This document shows, in pieces, positions 35,138-43,351 of a stretch of DNA of 64,000 bases. Each line of letters begins with the position of its first letter. The first letter of the stretch is position 1. The stretch is taken from contig NZ_CP066306.1 of the NCBI RefSeq assembly GCF_016406145.1, positions 2,852,001 through 2,916,000 of the forward strand, given 5' to 3'. The position numbers and the translations under genes are program-made. Source of the DNA: Pseudomonas putida. Its GTDB lineage: Bacteria > Pseudomonadota > Gammaproteobacteria > Pseudomonadales > Pseudomonadaceae. The notes below the pieces were generated by a model that had not been told where the DNA came from, made no database searches, and saw nothing but the letters and a program-made list of their open reading frames with translations.

Positions 35138-35193
35138 CAGGCCCGATCCCAATCGTTTCGCTGCTGTTCACGCTCTGCGCAGGTCCGCAAAAT

Positions 35194-35736
35194 TCAGCCT
35201 GCCAACGCTTTGATCAACTGCTCATTGAAGGCGGGAATATCGTCCGGCTGGCGGCTGCTGATCAGGTTGCCATCCACCACTACCTGTTCATCCACCCACG
35301 AGCCGCCGGCGTTGCGAATATCATCCTGCAAGGTCTTGTAGCTGGTCATCCGCTTGCCTTTGGCCAACCCGCTCGATACCAGCAGCCAGGCACCGTGGCA
35401 GATGACAGCCAGCGGTCTGCCTGCTGCGTCGTGGCTTTTCACCAGCTTTTGCGCGCCGGGAATCAAGCGAATCGTGTCGGAGTTCTGAACGCCGCCGGGC
35501 AGCACCAGGGCATCGTAAAGATCGAGCTGGGCACTCTCGAAAGTGGCATCCACGGCGAATTCGTCGGCGGGCTTGTCATGGTTCCAGCCGCGTACCGTAC
35601 CTTCCTTTTCCCCCAGGATGTCGACCACCGCGCCGCTGTTTTCCAAAGCGTCACGAGGGCCGGTCAGTTCCACCTGCTCGAAGCCGTCGGTGACCAGAAA
35701 GGCCACACGCTTACCGTTCAGTTGCGCATTCATCAT
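35194..35736 (-). CDS. DJ-1/PfpI-family protein (YhbO/PfpI-like)
   Basis: A 180-residue type 1 glutamine-amidotransferase-fold protein with the nucleophile elbow VICHGAWLL (Cys near residue 108) and the Glu of TDGFEQVEL near residue 20. Family members act as stress proteins, glyoxalase III/deglycase-like enzymes or proteases. AAGGAG precedes two tandem ATG codons; either can serve (start 35736 or 35733). It lies upstream of the small membrane gene on the same strand, 56 bp away. Confidence 0.88.
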   Translation of the reverse strand: MMNAQLNGKRVAFLVTDGFEQVELTGPRDALENSGAVVDILGEKEGTVRGWNHDKPADEFAVDATFESAQLDLYDALVLPGGVQNSDTIRLIPGAQKLVKSHDAAGRPLAVICHGAWLLVSSGLAKGKRMTSYKTLQDDIRNAGGSWVDEQVVVDGNLISSRQPDDIPAFNEQLIKALAG

Positions 35737-35814
35737 TCATCTCCTTTACCGATAGACCTTCAATAGGGGCCCGCGATGGCGGGCAAAGTTCCTGCTCGAT
35801 GCTCAACGGTGTGC

Positions 35815-37140
35815 TTAACGGCGCCTGCGTTGCGAGCGGGTGACGGCCAGCCCTGCGATGACCCCGAGGGCTGCCGCCACGACCCACAACGGCATGTCGT
35901 TGCTGGATTTCCAGCCACCGTCCACGCTGCGCCGGCCACTCGGTGGCTCGAACAGGTTGCCGGAAGAAACCTCTGCATTGGGGCTGCGGCTCAAGGCCCT
36001 GCGAGTTAGCCACCCTGAAACCAGCGCCAGCCGCGGAACGACGTAGCTCGCCAGGTGGGCAAGGCGAGCGGCAGCGCCCACCGTGGTGTTGGCGCGTGGG
36101 GATATAGCGGTAGCTACCATGGCCTTGGCTACCCGCTCCGGGTCGTAGATCGGCCCGGGTGGCGTGAGCGCATGGCCGGTGTAATTGCCGCCATCCCTGA
36201 AGCCTGGGGTGTCCATGACCGCTGGATAAATGTCGCAGACGTGGATGTCGGGGAACTCCGTCAATTCTCCGCGCAGCGCTTCGGTCAGGCCGCGCAGGCC
36301 GAATTTGCTTGCCGAATAGGCCGCCGCGTAGGGCTGGGCAACCCAGCTTCCCAGGGACAGTGTGTTGATGAGGATGCCGCTGCGTTGGGCCTTGAAATAG
36401 GGAAGGGCCACGTGGGCCCCGCGCAGGTAACCGATCAGGTCGGTCTGAATGACCTGTTCATGTGCTTCCAGGGGCGTTTGCTCGAAGTTGCCCACCGCGC
36501 CAACGCCTGCGTTGTTGACCCAGATATCGATCCGGCCATGGCCAAATTCGGCCGCCTGCGTGGCCAGCGCTTGCACCTGATCGCTACGGGTGACGTCGGT
36601 GATGATTGCCACCGCGTCTGTTCCACAGTCGGTGCATTCGTCCAGCACATCGAACAACGCTTGCTCATCGCGTGCGGCGAGCACCAGCCGTGCGCCTTTG
36701 CAAGCGAAGGCATGCGCGGCAGCCCTGCCTATACCACTCGATGCGCCAGTGATGACCACGACTTTGCCGCGCAACGGGCCCTTTACCGGTGCTGGAGCTT
36801 CAGGTTCGTCAGGCTGTGAGGCTTGCTCGATGTTGCCAGCCGTAGGTAGGAGGGTATCACTGGGTGCTATCTTCGAGAGCTGCAGTGCAGTGCCGTCGAC
36901 CAGCACCAGCTTCATGCCCTCAATGGTGCCCGCCACCCGCTCCGGGAAGGCCGGTTCACCTTGCGCATCCAGACTGTCATAGATGAACTTCGTCCCTTCA
37001 AGCCATCCGACTGCCGTGAGCAGCTCGGGGCCAAGGTAATACTTGCCGTCTTGAAAGAAGCCAGGGAACTGATGAGCGCGCTCGACGTTCTCCACGCAGT
37101 AGCGTTCGCCTGGTTTCATGCCTGTCGCTTGATCGATCAT
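35815..37140 (-). CDS. SDR-family oxidoreductase with N-terminal extension and C-terminal membrane anchor
   Basis: A 441-residue protein. Residues 1-85 form a separate conserved-looking module (MKPGERYCVENVERAHQFPG; FIYDSLDAQGEPAFPERV) and 86-120 are a Pro/Glu-rich linker. The SDR core follows, with VVITGASSGIGRAAA (about 128), NNAGVGAVG (about 210) and the catalytic YSASK (about 275). The tail ends in a membrane helix (WVVAAALGVIAGLAV) and RSQRRRR. The core matches SDRs of the SDR family acting on small carbonyls; the extensions are not part of the usual 250-300-residue form. The substrate is unknown. It starts 25 bp from a low-complexity gap. Confidence 0.83.
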   Translation of the reverse strand: MIDQATGMKPGERYCVENVERAHQFPGFFQDGKYYLGPELLTAVGWLEGTKFIYDSLDAQGEPAFPERVAGTIEGMKLVLVDGTALQLSKIAPSDTLLPTAGNIEQASQPDEPEAPAPVKGPLRGKVVVITGASSGIGRAAAHAFACKGARLVLAARDEQALFDVLDECTDCGTDAVAIITDVTRSDQVQALATQAAEFGHGRIDIWVNNAGVGAVGNFEQTPLEAHEQVIQTDLIGYLRGAHVALPYFKAQRSGILINTLSLGSWVAQPYAAAYSASKFGLRGLTEALRGELTEFPDIHVCDIYPAVMDTPGFRDGGNYTGHALTPPGPIYDPERVAKAMVATAISPRANTTVGAAARLAHLASYVVPRLALVSGWLTRRALSRSPNAEVSSGNLFEPPSGRRSVDGGWKSSNDMPLWVVAAALGVIAGLAVTRSQRRRR

Positions 37141-37814
37141 GGTAGAAACCCCTTCTCATGAATGCCTGCAATGTGTTGTGTGGCTAAGGCAGCTGAATGC
37201 TGCAGAGGCAGCAAAGTTCAGAGGAGAGGGCAGGCGGTATCAGCTAACGGTTGCGCAGCGTGTGCAGCGCTGGAGACCAGACAGCCCGATGCTCTGATTA
37301 TCGAGCTGCTCGATTGCGATACCGCGCATCTGAAGTACTGGCTGAACAGCTTGGCCGCCAGCCACGCTACGGGCAGCTTGCTCTGTCAGTACCATGACCA
37401 CCTCGGGCAGCAGGGTATTTAGCGCATTGCGGCACGGGAAAGTTTTGATCATGGCCTCTGTAAAGGGTTTCTTGGAACCAGCAGCGATATCACGCAGGGC
37501 ATCAAGCGCGGTACGGGCCCATCCCCCTGAACACAGCAAGGGATAGTGCCAACCATTGCAAACTTATCCGGGCACTTGAATTGTTCACGTAATGAATTGC
37601 ACTCGCATTTCAATACACGTGGGTAAAACTGCCCAGCTGATAGCTACTCAAGACGGCTATCGTTTCACACAAGAAATGATTAGAAAAATTTTCCTTCTTG
37701 CAGTTTTTTCGTGCCCGGTAAAACCTTGTCTTGTGACGCCGGGCCCCTCTGACGGTTAGCAGCCGCCATGTCGGAGTCATAGTTGTTTTGACTACGACTA
37801 TAAAGGAGGGGCTC
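37141..37814. other. Gene-poor gap upstream of terC
   Basis: This 674-bp gap holds no convincing gene. A minus-strand frame of 70-99 codons (37240-37452 or to 37539) is described separately. The right half (about 37570-37800) is AT-rich compared with the flanks and contains T-runs and a hairpin GCCCGG / CCGGGC (37713-37718 / 37739-37744) with a 20-nt loop. It probably forms the long leader and promoter region of the terC-like gene. Confidence 0.5.
37240..37452 (-). CDS. Possible small ORF of unknown function
   Basis: A 70-residue frame beginning MIKTFPCRNALNTLL; a TTG at 37539 would extend it to 99 residues. The helix-rich composition (VVMVLTEQAARSVAGG, IAIEQLDNQSIG) is plausible for a small soluble Pseudomonas protein, but there is no convincing SD and I recognise no family. 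It may be a decayed gene. Confidence 0.28.
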   Translation of the reverse strand: MIKTFPCRNALNTLLPEVVMVLTEQAARSVAGGQAVQPVLQMRGIAIEQLDNQSIGLSGLQRCTRCATVS

Positions 37815-38798
37815 ATGTCTGCCCTTAATGCGTTTCTCTTTCAAGACGTCCTTGGCACGGACTTGTGGCTTTGGCTTTCTTTTTTTGCTGTTGTATTGAC
37901 CCTTTTGATTCTTGACTTGGGAGTCCTACATCGAGGGAGCCGGGAGATAGAAGTCAAAGAAAGCTTATTGCTGTCTGCGGGCTACATCAGCATGGGGCTT
38001 CTGTTCGCAGTCTGGGTTTACTTCCAGAAAGGAAGCGACGCCAGCATGGACTACGTGACAGGTTTCCTGATCGAGAAGTCCCTGTCCATGGATAACGTTT
38101 TCGTTATTGCGCTCATATTCAGCTTCTTGGCCATCCCTAGAGAGTTTCAACACCGAGTCCTGTTCTGGGGCATTATGGGTGTCATCGTCTTGAGGGCCAT
38201 CATGATAGGTCTCGGAGCTGCGCTCATCGCGCAGTTCAGTTGGATACTCTACCTCTTCGGCGCGTTCCTGGTTTTTACTGGAATGAAGATGCTGTTCGCG
38301 CGCGTCGATCATGCGCCTGATTTGGAAAACAATCGTTTCGTCAAGTATCTGCGCAGGCATCTACGCATAACCAAAGAATTGCATGGTCAACGTTTTGTAG
38401 TGCGTTTGCCTGACCCCTCAGGTAAAAAAGTGCTATGGGTGACACCGTTATGCCTCGCCCTCATTCTCATCGAGTGTGCGGATTTGGTTTTTGCTGTTGA
38501 TAGCGTACCTGCGATTTTTGCTATCACACAGGATCCGTTCATCGTCTACACGTCAAATATCTTTGCTATTCTCGGCTTGCGAGCACTTTACTTTGCATTG
38601 GCTGCCATGATAAATCGCTTCGCTTACCTTAAGTACGCCTTGGCTTTAGTGCTTGTCTTTATCGGCGCTAAAATCTTTCTTCATGACATCGTTGGTAAAG
38701 TGCCAGCTGAAATATCTTTGAGCGTTACAATTGGCCTTCTGGTTGGCGGGGTCTTGCTTTCGCTTTGGAAAACCAGAGAGCCCGAAAAAGCTCAGTAG
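37815..38798 (+). CDS. TerC/Alx-family membrane protein
   Basis: A 327-residue inner-membrane protein with nine hydrophobic segments. The TerC signatures are LSMDNVFVIALIFSFLAIP (about 87-105) and LIECADLVFAVDSVPAIFAIT (about 216-236), with acidic residues inside the membrane thought to handle Mn2+ or other metal ions. E. coli Alx is the nearest characterised type (manganese/alkaline-pH response). The start has a strong AAAGGAGG. The codon use is clearly more AT-rich than all neighbours, which suggests horizontal acquisition. A long AT-rich leader precedes it. Confidence 0.9.
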   Translation: MSALNAFLFQDVLGTDLWLWLSFFAVVLTLLILDLGVLHRGSREIEVKESLLLSAGYISMGLLFAVWVYFQKGSDASMDYVTGFLIEKSLSMDNVFVIALIFSFLAIPREFQHRVLFWGIMGVIVLRAIMIGLGAALIAQFSWILYLFGAFLVFTGMKMLFARVDHAPDLENNRFVKYLRRHLRITKELHGQRFVVRLPDPSGKKVLWVTPLCLALILIECADLVFAVDSVPAIFAITQDPFIVYTSNIFAILGLRALYFALAAMINRFAYLKYALALVLVFIGAKIFLHDIVGKVPAEISLSVTIGLLVGGVLLSLWKTREPEKAQ

Positions 38799-38859
38799 AT
38801 CACCCGGGGCTTTCGAACGGCTGCGCTATGGTGCTTCCGTAATTTGCCGGCAAAAGAAA

Positions 38860-38877
38860 GCCCGCTGCTAGGCGGGC
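38860..38877 (-). terminator. Terminator-like hairpin between terC and the winged-helix gene
   Basis: GCCCGC / GCGGGC with a 6-nt loop; on the minus strand it is followed by TTTCTTTTG. It lies between two convergent genes and best fits termination of minus-strand transcripts. Confidence 0.45.
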
Positions 38878-39050
38878 AAGGTCTATCACACATAGGGGTA
38901 GCTTTAGGTTCGCTCGAGCCCTGTGAAATTTAAGTGAAAGAAAAGTCCCCGCAATGTGATGCCCGATAAACAACGGCTCGGTTCACAGGGCAGCTGAAGA
39001 TGAGGCGATCAAATCACTGAAAACCTCATCCGGCACGCCAAACACCCCTG

Positions 39051-39347
39051 TCACGCCGGTCTTCCCACAGTTACCTGCAGGCAAAGGCCTTTGCCCCGAA
39101 AGGTTTTGATCTCGACCGGCGCCTGCAAGGCCTTCAGTAGCTTTCTCAGATAGCAAATCTGCACGTCGATGATCTTGGTACCAGGATCGAACTGGTACCC
39201 CCAGATTTCTCTGTAAATCGTCGGTCTGCTCACGACATGCCCTTGGTTGCGCAAAAGCAATGTCAAAATCCGGCTGGGCGTAGCTTTGACGGGGAAGTGA
39301 AGCTGATTGAAGCTCACCACACGGCGGCTGACGTCCACCGTCAGCAT
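39051..39347 (-). CDS. Stand-alone OmpR/PhoB-type winged-helix domain
   Basis: A 98-residue protein consisting only of a response-regulator C-terminal DNA-binding domain: an N-terminal strand (VDVSRRVVSFNQ), then LTLLLRNQGHVVSRPTIYREIW and recognition region GTKIIDVQICYLRKLL, with wing GKGLCLQV. No receiver domain is encoded upstream: the in-frame sequence runs back 13 codons to the stop of the glutaredoxin gene. There is no clear SD. It could be a truncated response regulator or a functional single-domain regulator translated by read-through or coupling. Confidence 0.6.
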   Translation of the reverse strand: MLTVDVSRRVVSFNQLHFPVKATPSRILTLLLRNQGHVVSRPTIYREIWGYQFDPGTKIIDVQICYLRKLLKALQAPVEIKTFRGKGLCLQVTVGRPA

Positions 39348-39386
39348 CTTAGCTGGCGCCTTAAAGACTCGCAGGCCATCGGAAAA

Positions 39387-40019
39387 TCACGCTGCTTGCC
39401 CGAACAGCAGGGGAACATTACATGACGCACTCAGCCGCTGCATGTAACCGAGCACCTGTGGCGGAAACGCTATCTGTTGGACGATGGACAGCGATCGCAA
39501 CACGGGCCAGAGGGTAATGTCGTTGATTCCGAGTGTCGCTCTATCTGCTACCAATGGGGCCAGGGCATCAAGCAGGGGTTGCATTTCAGCGGCCAGTTTC
39601 GGCGTTTGCTCCCGTAGCACCTCCAAGTCACCGAAGGCTTGCTCTTCCCGCCGGCGGTAAGCCTCCCTCGCGGTTGGCGTGGCGATCTCCGCAAACTGCC
39701 CGTGTACGAACCGCGGGATAAAAAGTTTGAGCGCGGTCGGCCAAGCTTCCTTGACCCATGCGTCGAGTGCGCGATTTTGCGGTGCGACCAGAGCGGGTGG
39801 GCCTATGCCGTCGAGATACCGAACAATGTCCAGGCTCTCGCCGATGTGACTGCCATCCTCCTTCTGCAGGATCGGCACGGCTTTCTTGCCGATCAGGCGG
39901 GTAGGTGTATCAGCATCACCCTCCATGATGACTTCAAGCCTTACCGGGAGACGCTTGAACCCAACGATCATGCGGGCGCGCGTACAGAAGGGGCAGTGTT
40001 CGTAGATATAAAGTTTCAT
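39387..40019 (-). CDS. grxB: Glutaredoxin 2
   Basis: A 210-residue GST-fold glutaredoxin. The active-site motif is EHCPFCTRARM at residues 6-16, in the CPYC position of E. coli Grx2. The glutaredoxin domain (1-75) is followed by the Grx2-specific helical C-terminal domain (about 85-205). It reduces protein or small-molecule disulfides with glutathione. The length is close to Grx2 (215). The ATG is chosen for MKLYIYEHCPFC; an adjacent in-frame GTG is possible, and the GGAGCG SD is somewhat distant. Confidence 0.88.
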   Translation of the reverse strand: MKLYIYEHCPFCTRARMIVGFKRLPVRLEVIMEGDADTPTRLIGKKAVPILQKEDGSHIGESLDIVRYLDGIGPPALVAPQNRALDAWVKEAWPTALKLFIPRFVHGQFAEIATPTAREAYRRREEQAFGDLEVLREQTPKLAAEMQPLLDALAPLVADRATLGINDITLWPVLRSLSIVQQIAFPPQVLGYMQRLSASCNVPLLFGQAA

Positions 40020-40061
40020 CACGTCGATTCTCGCTCCTAGAGCCAATACCGAGGCGGGCAC

Positions 40062-40814
40062 TCAGAATTGCACTGAGCGCGTCAGGCCACCATCGACCAG
40101 AAGGTTGGTACCGGTTGTGAAACTTGCCGCGGGACTGGCCAGGAACACCACCGCTTTAGCGACCTCTTCCGGAGTAGCCATACGCCCCATCGGGTTTTCG
40201 GCCAGGGATTTGGCGAAGGTATCGGGTTGTTCTCGTTCTATATCTCCCCACACGCCTTCAGGGAAATACACATTGCCTGGAGAAACGGAGTTAACGCGGA
40301 TACCCTCATGGGCATGGCGCACCGAGAGGGTCTTGCCGTAGTGAAGCAAGGCTGCCTTCAGAACGCCATAGGGTTCTGCGAACATATCGACCTCGCGCCC
40401 CGAGACGCTCGATATGAGCACGACCGCTGCCGCTTGTGATTGACGAAGGGCGGGCAGGGCGGCTTTGACCATCGTTGCACTGCCCAACAGGTCGGTGTCG
40501 AACGCTCGCCGCCAGGTCTCCAGGTCATCACCCCCAGCCAAAGCACTGACGTTGGGCACGACGATATCCAGCCCGCCCATATGCTGCGCTGCTTCATTGA
40601 CCCAGGCCCGGACATGCTCGGGCTGGGTAACATCCACCGCAGTGCCCCAAGCGCGCTCGCCAAACTCGAGTTGCGCGCTCTGAACGCCTGTTTGCCCCCG
40701 AGCACAGAACGCCACTTGGGCGCCTTCCTCGAGAAACAACTTCACGATAGCTCGGCCAATGCCTCGGGAGGCGCCGCTGACCAGCACCCGCTTACCCTGC
40801 AAGCCTAAATCCAT
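40062..40814 (-). CDS. SDR-family oxidoreductase
   Basis: A 250-residue classical short-chain dehydrogenase: VLVSGASRGIGRAI (about 10-23), PNVSALAGG (about 88), catalytic Ser in LISSVSG (about 137) and a YGVLK segment in place of YxxxK (about 149-153), with NSVSPGNVYFPEG and the C-terminal TGTNLLVDGGLTRS. It resembles glucose/ribitol-type or 3-oxoacyl-ACP reductase-like SDRs. AAAGGAG precedes the ATG by 7 bases. A hairpin separates it from the PQQ dehydrogenase gene upstream. It may oxidise or reduce the product of that dehydrogenase. Confidence 0.87.
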   Translation of the reverse strand: MDLGLQGKRVLVSGASRGIGRAIVKLFLEEGAQVAFCARGQTGVQSAQLEFGERAWGTAVDVTQPEHVRAWVNEAAQHMGGLDIVVPNVSALAGGDDLETWRRAFDTDLLGSATMVKAALPALRQSQAAAVVLISSVSGREVDMFAEPYGVLKAALLHYGKTLSVRHAHEGIRVNSVSPGNVYFPEGVWGDIEREQPDTFAKSLAENPMGRMATPEEVAKAVVFLASPAASFTTGTNLLVDGGLTRSVQF

Positions 40815-40843
40815 GTTCAATCTCCTTTAACGATTTTGGCGAA

Positions 40844-40865
40844 GCGGGGCCTGAACAGGCCCCGC
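40844..40865. terminator. Strong hairpin between PQQ dehydrogenase and SDR genes
   Basis: GCGGGGCCTG / CAGGCCCCGC, a perfect 10-bp match with a 2-nt centre (in practice an 8-9-bp stem). It starts 9 bp after the PQQ-dehydrogenase gene end on the minus strand. It may terminate or attenuate between the two genes. Confidence 0.6.
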
Positions 40866-40873
40866 CTTGGCGA

Positions 40874-42904
40874 TTACTTGCGCAGCTTGTATGCGATGAT
40901 TTCGTCGCTGGTTCCGGTTTCCATGAAGGCATGCCCGGAAGCAGAGACAAGGACATACTGCTCACCGTCGACTTCATAGGAAATCGGGTTTGCCTGGGCG
41001 CCCACCGTCAGCACGTCCTCCCACAGCACCTCACCCGTCGCAGTATCAATGGCACGGAACAGGTTATCGGTTGCCGCCCCGACGAACGTCAATCCACCCG
41101 CAGTCACCACAGTTCCGCCGTTGTTCGGCAAGCCGATGTTCAGCGGCAAATGCGATGGGATGCCGAATGGCCCGTTACGGCGCGCGGTACCCAGCGGCTC
41201 GTCCCAAACGGTCTTGCCTGTGTCAAGGCTGATAGCGCGGATTCCACCATAGGGCGGTGCCGAGCATGGGACGCCGGTTCCCCAGTTGCGCCAACCCGCA
41301 TTAACGCTGATCGCGTATGGGGCGTTGACTTGCGGGTAGGTCGAAGCACCGCCTTCGCCTTTGCCTGACTTGCTGCCTGCTTTGTTCAAGGCGGTTTCAT
41401 CGGGCTTCGGCGCGTAGATGGGTTTGAGCCCCATCTTGTCGGCCTGCTCGCGCGGTATCAGCTGGTTCAGGTTAGGAATGTCGTTGTAGTTGGCAATCAG
41501 CAGTCTGCGTACCGGGTCAATAGCTACTGACCCCCAATCCGACCCCCCGTTGTAGCCGGGGTACTGAATCCAGGGACGATCCACTGACGGTGGGGTCAGG
41601 TAGCCCTCGTAGTTGGCCTGACGGAACTGAATACGGCACATCAGTTGGTCCAGCGGCGAGAAGCCCCACATGTCCGCTTCTGTTTTCGGTGCCTTGCGCA
41701 GGGTGTGCCATTCGGAGGTAGGCTGGGTATCAGCCAAAAACGCCGGCTCCACCGATCCCCCTTTAGGCGCCTTGACCTCACCGATCGGAATCAGCGGCTC
41801 GCCTGTGGCACGATCCAGGATGTAGATGTCACCTTGCTTGGTCGGCAGCAACACCGCGGGTACCGGCTTACCGTCTTTGCCCGGGTAATCAAGCATCGTC
41901 GGCTGGCTGCCCAGATCGTAATCCCACACATCGTGCCGGATGGTCTGGAAGTGCCAGACGTCCTTGCCGGTCTTCACGTCCACGGCCACGAGCGAGGTCG
42001 AATATTTGTTTTCGGCCTCACTGCGGTTGGAGCCGTAATAGTCGATCGAGGAGTTGCTGATCGGCAGATAGACATAACCGAGCTGCTCATCGCCCACCGC
42101 CGCCGTCCACATGTTCGGCGTGCCCCGGGTGTAAGTGCTGCCTTCGGCAGGGCCATGGACATTGTCCGGGTTACCCAGGTCCCACGCCCAAGCCATTTTG
42201 CCGGTGATCGCATCGTAGCCACGAATTACGCCCGATGGAGCATCCTCATCCTGACCATCACGGATCTGCGCGCCGGTGACGACAACACCGTTCACGATGG
42301 TCGGCGGCGCGGTCACCGCGTACCAGCCAGGGACCTTTTTGCCCAAACCTTCCCAGAGATCGACAGTGCCGTTCTGGCCAAAGTCCTTGCAGGGCTCACC
42401 GGTGCCGAGGTCGACTGCTACCAGCCTGGCATCCAGGGTGGCCTCAACCACTCGGCTGCGGCACTGAGCCGTTTCGGGTAGCTGCGGTGCGGTATACACC
42501 GCCACCCCCCGGCAGGCTGCCGCGTGAGGAATGGCCTGATCCGGTACGCCCGGGTCATGACGCCAATTCTCTTTGCCAGTTGCCGCATTGATCGAAATCA
42601 GGATGTTTTTGGCAGAGCACATCAGCAGATCGTTGCCGACCTTAACTGGCGTAGTCTCCGGAGAATAACGGCTCCCAGGGTTCGGTAGATCCCGGGTGTG
42701 GTACACGAACGCACGCTCCAGGCGACCGACGTTCTCTGGAGTGATCTGCTTGAGGGGGCTGAAGCGCTGGGCGTTATGATCGCCCCCGTAGAATGGCCAG
42801 TCGCTTCCGACCTGGGGGATTTCCTGAGCCTTCGCGAACTGCATCTGGAGCGCGCAAGAAATCGCGAGGGCGAGGGCGCCCCCGTATTTGACGGATGTGA
42901 ACAT
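40874..42904 (-). CDS. PQQ-dependent dehydrogenase, Gcd/quinate-dehydrogenase type, catalytic subunit
   Basis: A 676-residue periplasmic quinoprotein: signal peptide (ALALAISCALQMQFAKA), then an eight-bladed propeller with WPFYGGDHNAQRFSPL, the Gcd-like block TRGTPNMWTAAVGDEQLGYVYLP, and HDVWDYDLGSQPTM. The sequence follows membrane glucose/quinate/shikimate dehydrogenases, but lacks their fused membrane domain, which is encoded by the gene 11 bp upstream (42916-43320). The start has GAGG 6 bases upstream. It oxidises a sugar, polyol or cyclitol in the periplasm and passes electrons to ubiquinone; the substrate is unassigned. Confidence 0.88.
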   Translation of the reverse strand: MFTSVKYGGALALAISCALQMQFAKAQEIPQVGSDWPFYGGDHNAQRFSPLKQITPENVGRLERAFVYHTRDLPNPGSRYSPETTPVKVGNDLLMCSAKNILISINAATGKENWRHDPGVPDQAIPHAAACRGVAVYTAPQLPETAQCRSRVVEATLDARLVAVDLGTGEPCKDFGQNGTVDLWEGLGKKVPGWYAVTAPPTIVNGVVVTGAQIRDGQDEDAPSGVIRGYDAITGKMAWAWDLGNPDNVHGPAEGSTYTRGTPNMWTAAVGDEQLGYVYLPISNSSIDYYGSNRSEAENKYSTSLVAVDVKTGKDVWHFQTIRHDVWDYDLGSQPTMLDYPGKDGKPVPAVLLPTKQGDIYILDRATGEPLIPIGEVKAPKGGSVEPAFLADTQPTSEWHTLRKAPKTEADMWGFSPLDQLMCRIQFRQANYEGYLTPPSVDRPWIQYPGYNGGSDWGSVAIDPVRRLLIANYNDIPNLNQLIPREQADKMGLKPIYAPKPDETALNKAGSKSGKGEGGASTYPQVNAPYAISVNAGWRNWGTGVPCSAPPYGGIRAISLDTGKTVWDEPLGTARRNGPFGIPSHLPLNIGLPNNGGTVVTAGGLTFVGAATDNLFRAIDTATGEVLWEDVLTVGAQANPISYEVDGEQYVLVSASGHAFMETGTSDEIIAYKLRK

Positions 42905-42915
42905 TACTAACCTCG

Positions 42916-43320
42916 TTACGCAGCAGTGCGGGTAGTGCGGCGTAGCGCCGGAGATACGATCAGGATCAAAAACAGGATGGCGGTCATGGCCACCAGGCGT
43001 GGCACCAGGCCCCACCAGTTGAGACCGACTTCCCAAAGCGCCCAGATCACCGTCAATACCCATATGAGAGCAAACAGGTAAAGGGCGCTGCGGCGTTGAC
43101 GCCATATAAGGATGGCGCTCAGTACACAACCTGCACCTGCCAGGCCGTAATACCAGCTGCCACCTAGCGCGATCAGCCAGACCCCACCCCCGAACAGAGC
43201 CAGGCCAAATACTCCAAGGGTCAACGCCAGCAGAGCAATTGCCAGGCGCCATTTACTGCCGGTACGTAAGTCAGGCTGCGCCTGGAGCTTGCTGGGGGAC
43301 ACGCTACTACGTTGATTCAT
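42916..43320 (-). CDS. Membrane subunit of the split Gcd-type PQQ dehydrogenase
   Basis: A 134-residue protein: a 25-residue hydrophilic N-terminus and five membrane segments. The motif LIALGGSWYYGLAGAGCVLSA and LIWVLTVIWALWEVGLNWWGLVPRL match residues 30-130 of the N-terminal membrane domain of glucose/quinate dehydrogenases, where they normally continue directly into the propeller. It ends 11 bp before the catalytic gene, which has its own RBS and signal peptide, so this is a two-gene layout, not a frameshift. It probably anchors the catalytic subunit and docks ubiquinone. Confidence 0.85.
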   Translation of the reverse strand: MNQRSSVSPSKLQAQPDLRTGSKWRLAIALLALTLGVFGLALFGGGVWLIALGGSWYYGLAGAGCVLSAILIWRQRRSALYLFALIWVLTVIWALWEVGLNWWGLVPRLVAMTAILFLILIVSPALRRTTRTAA

Positions 43321-43351
43321 GACGCTACTGCTTCCTTCATTTACAAGTAAT

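Noticed and set aside
37539..37557. Minus-strand TTGGCAC...TTGC resembling a sigma-54 promoter ahead of the small frame at 37240-37452.
   Set aside because: The gap between TGGCAC and TTGC is 6, not 5, so the GG-GC distance is 13 instead of the strict 12 bp.
40874..43320. A frameshifted single glucose dehydrogenase.
   Set aside because: The membrane gene has a proper stop and the catalytic gene has its own RBS and signal peptide, so it is a real two-gene form.
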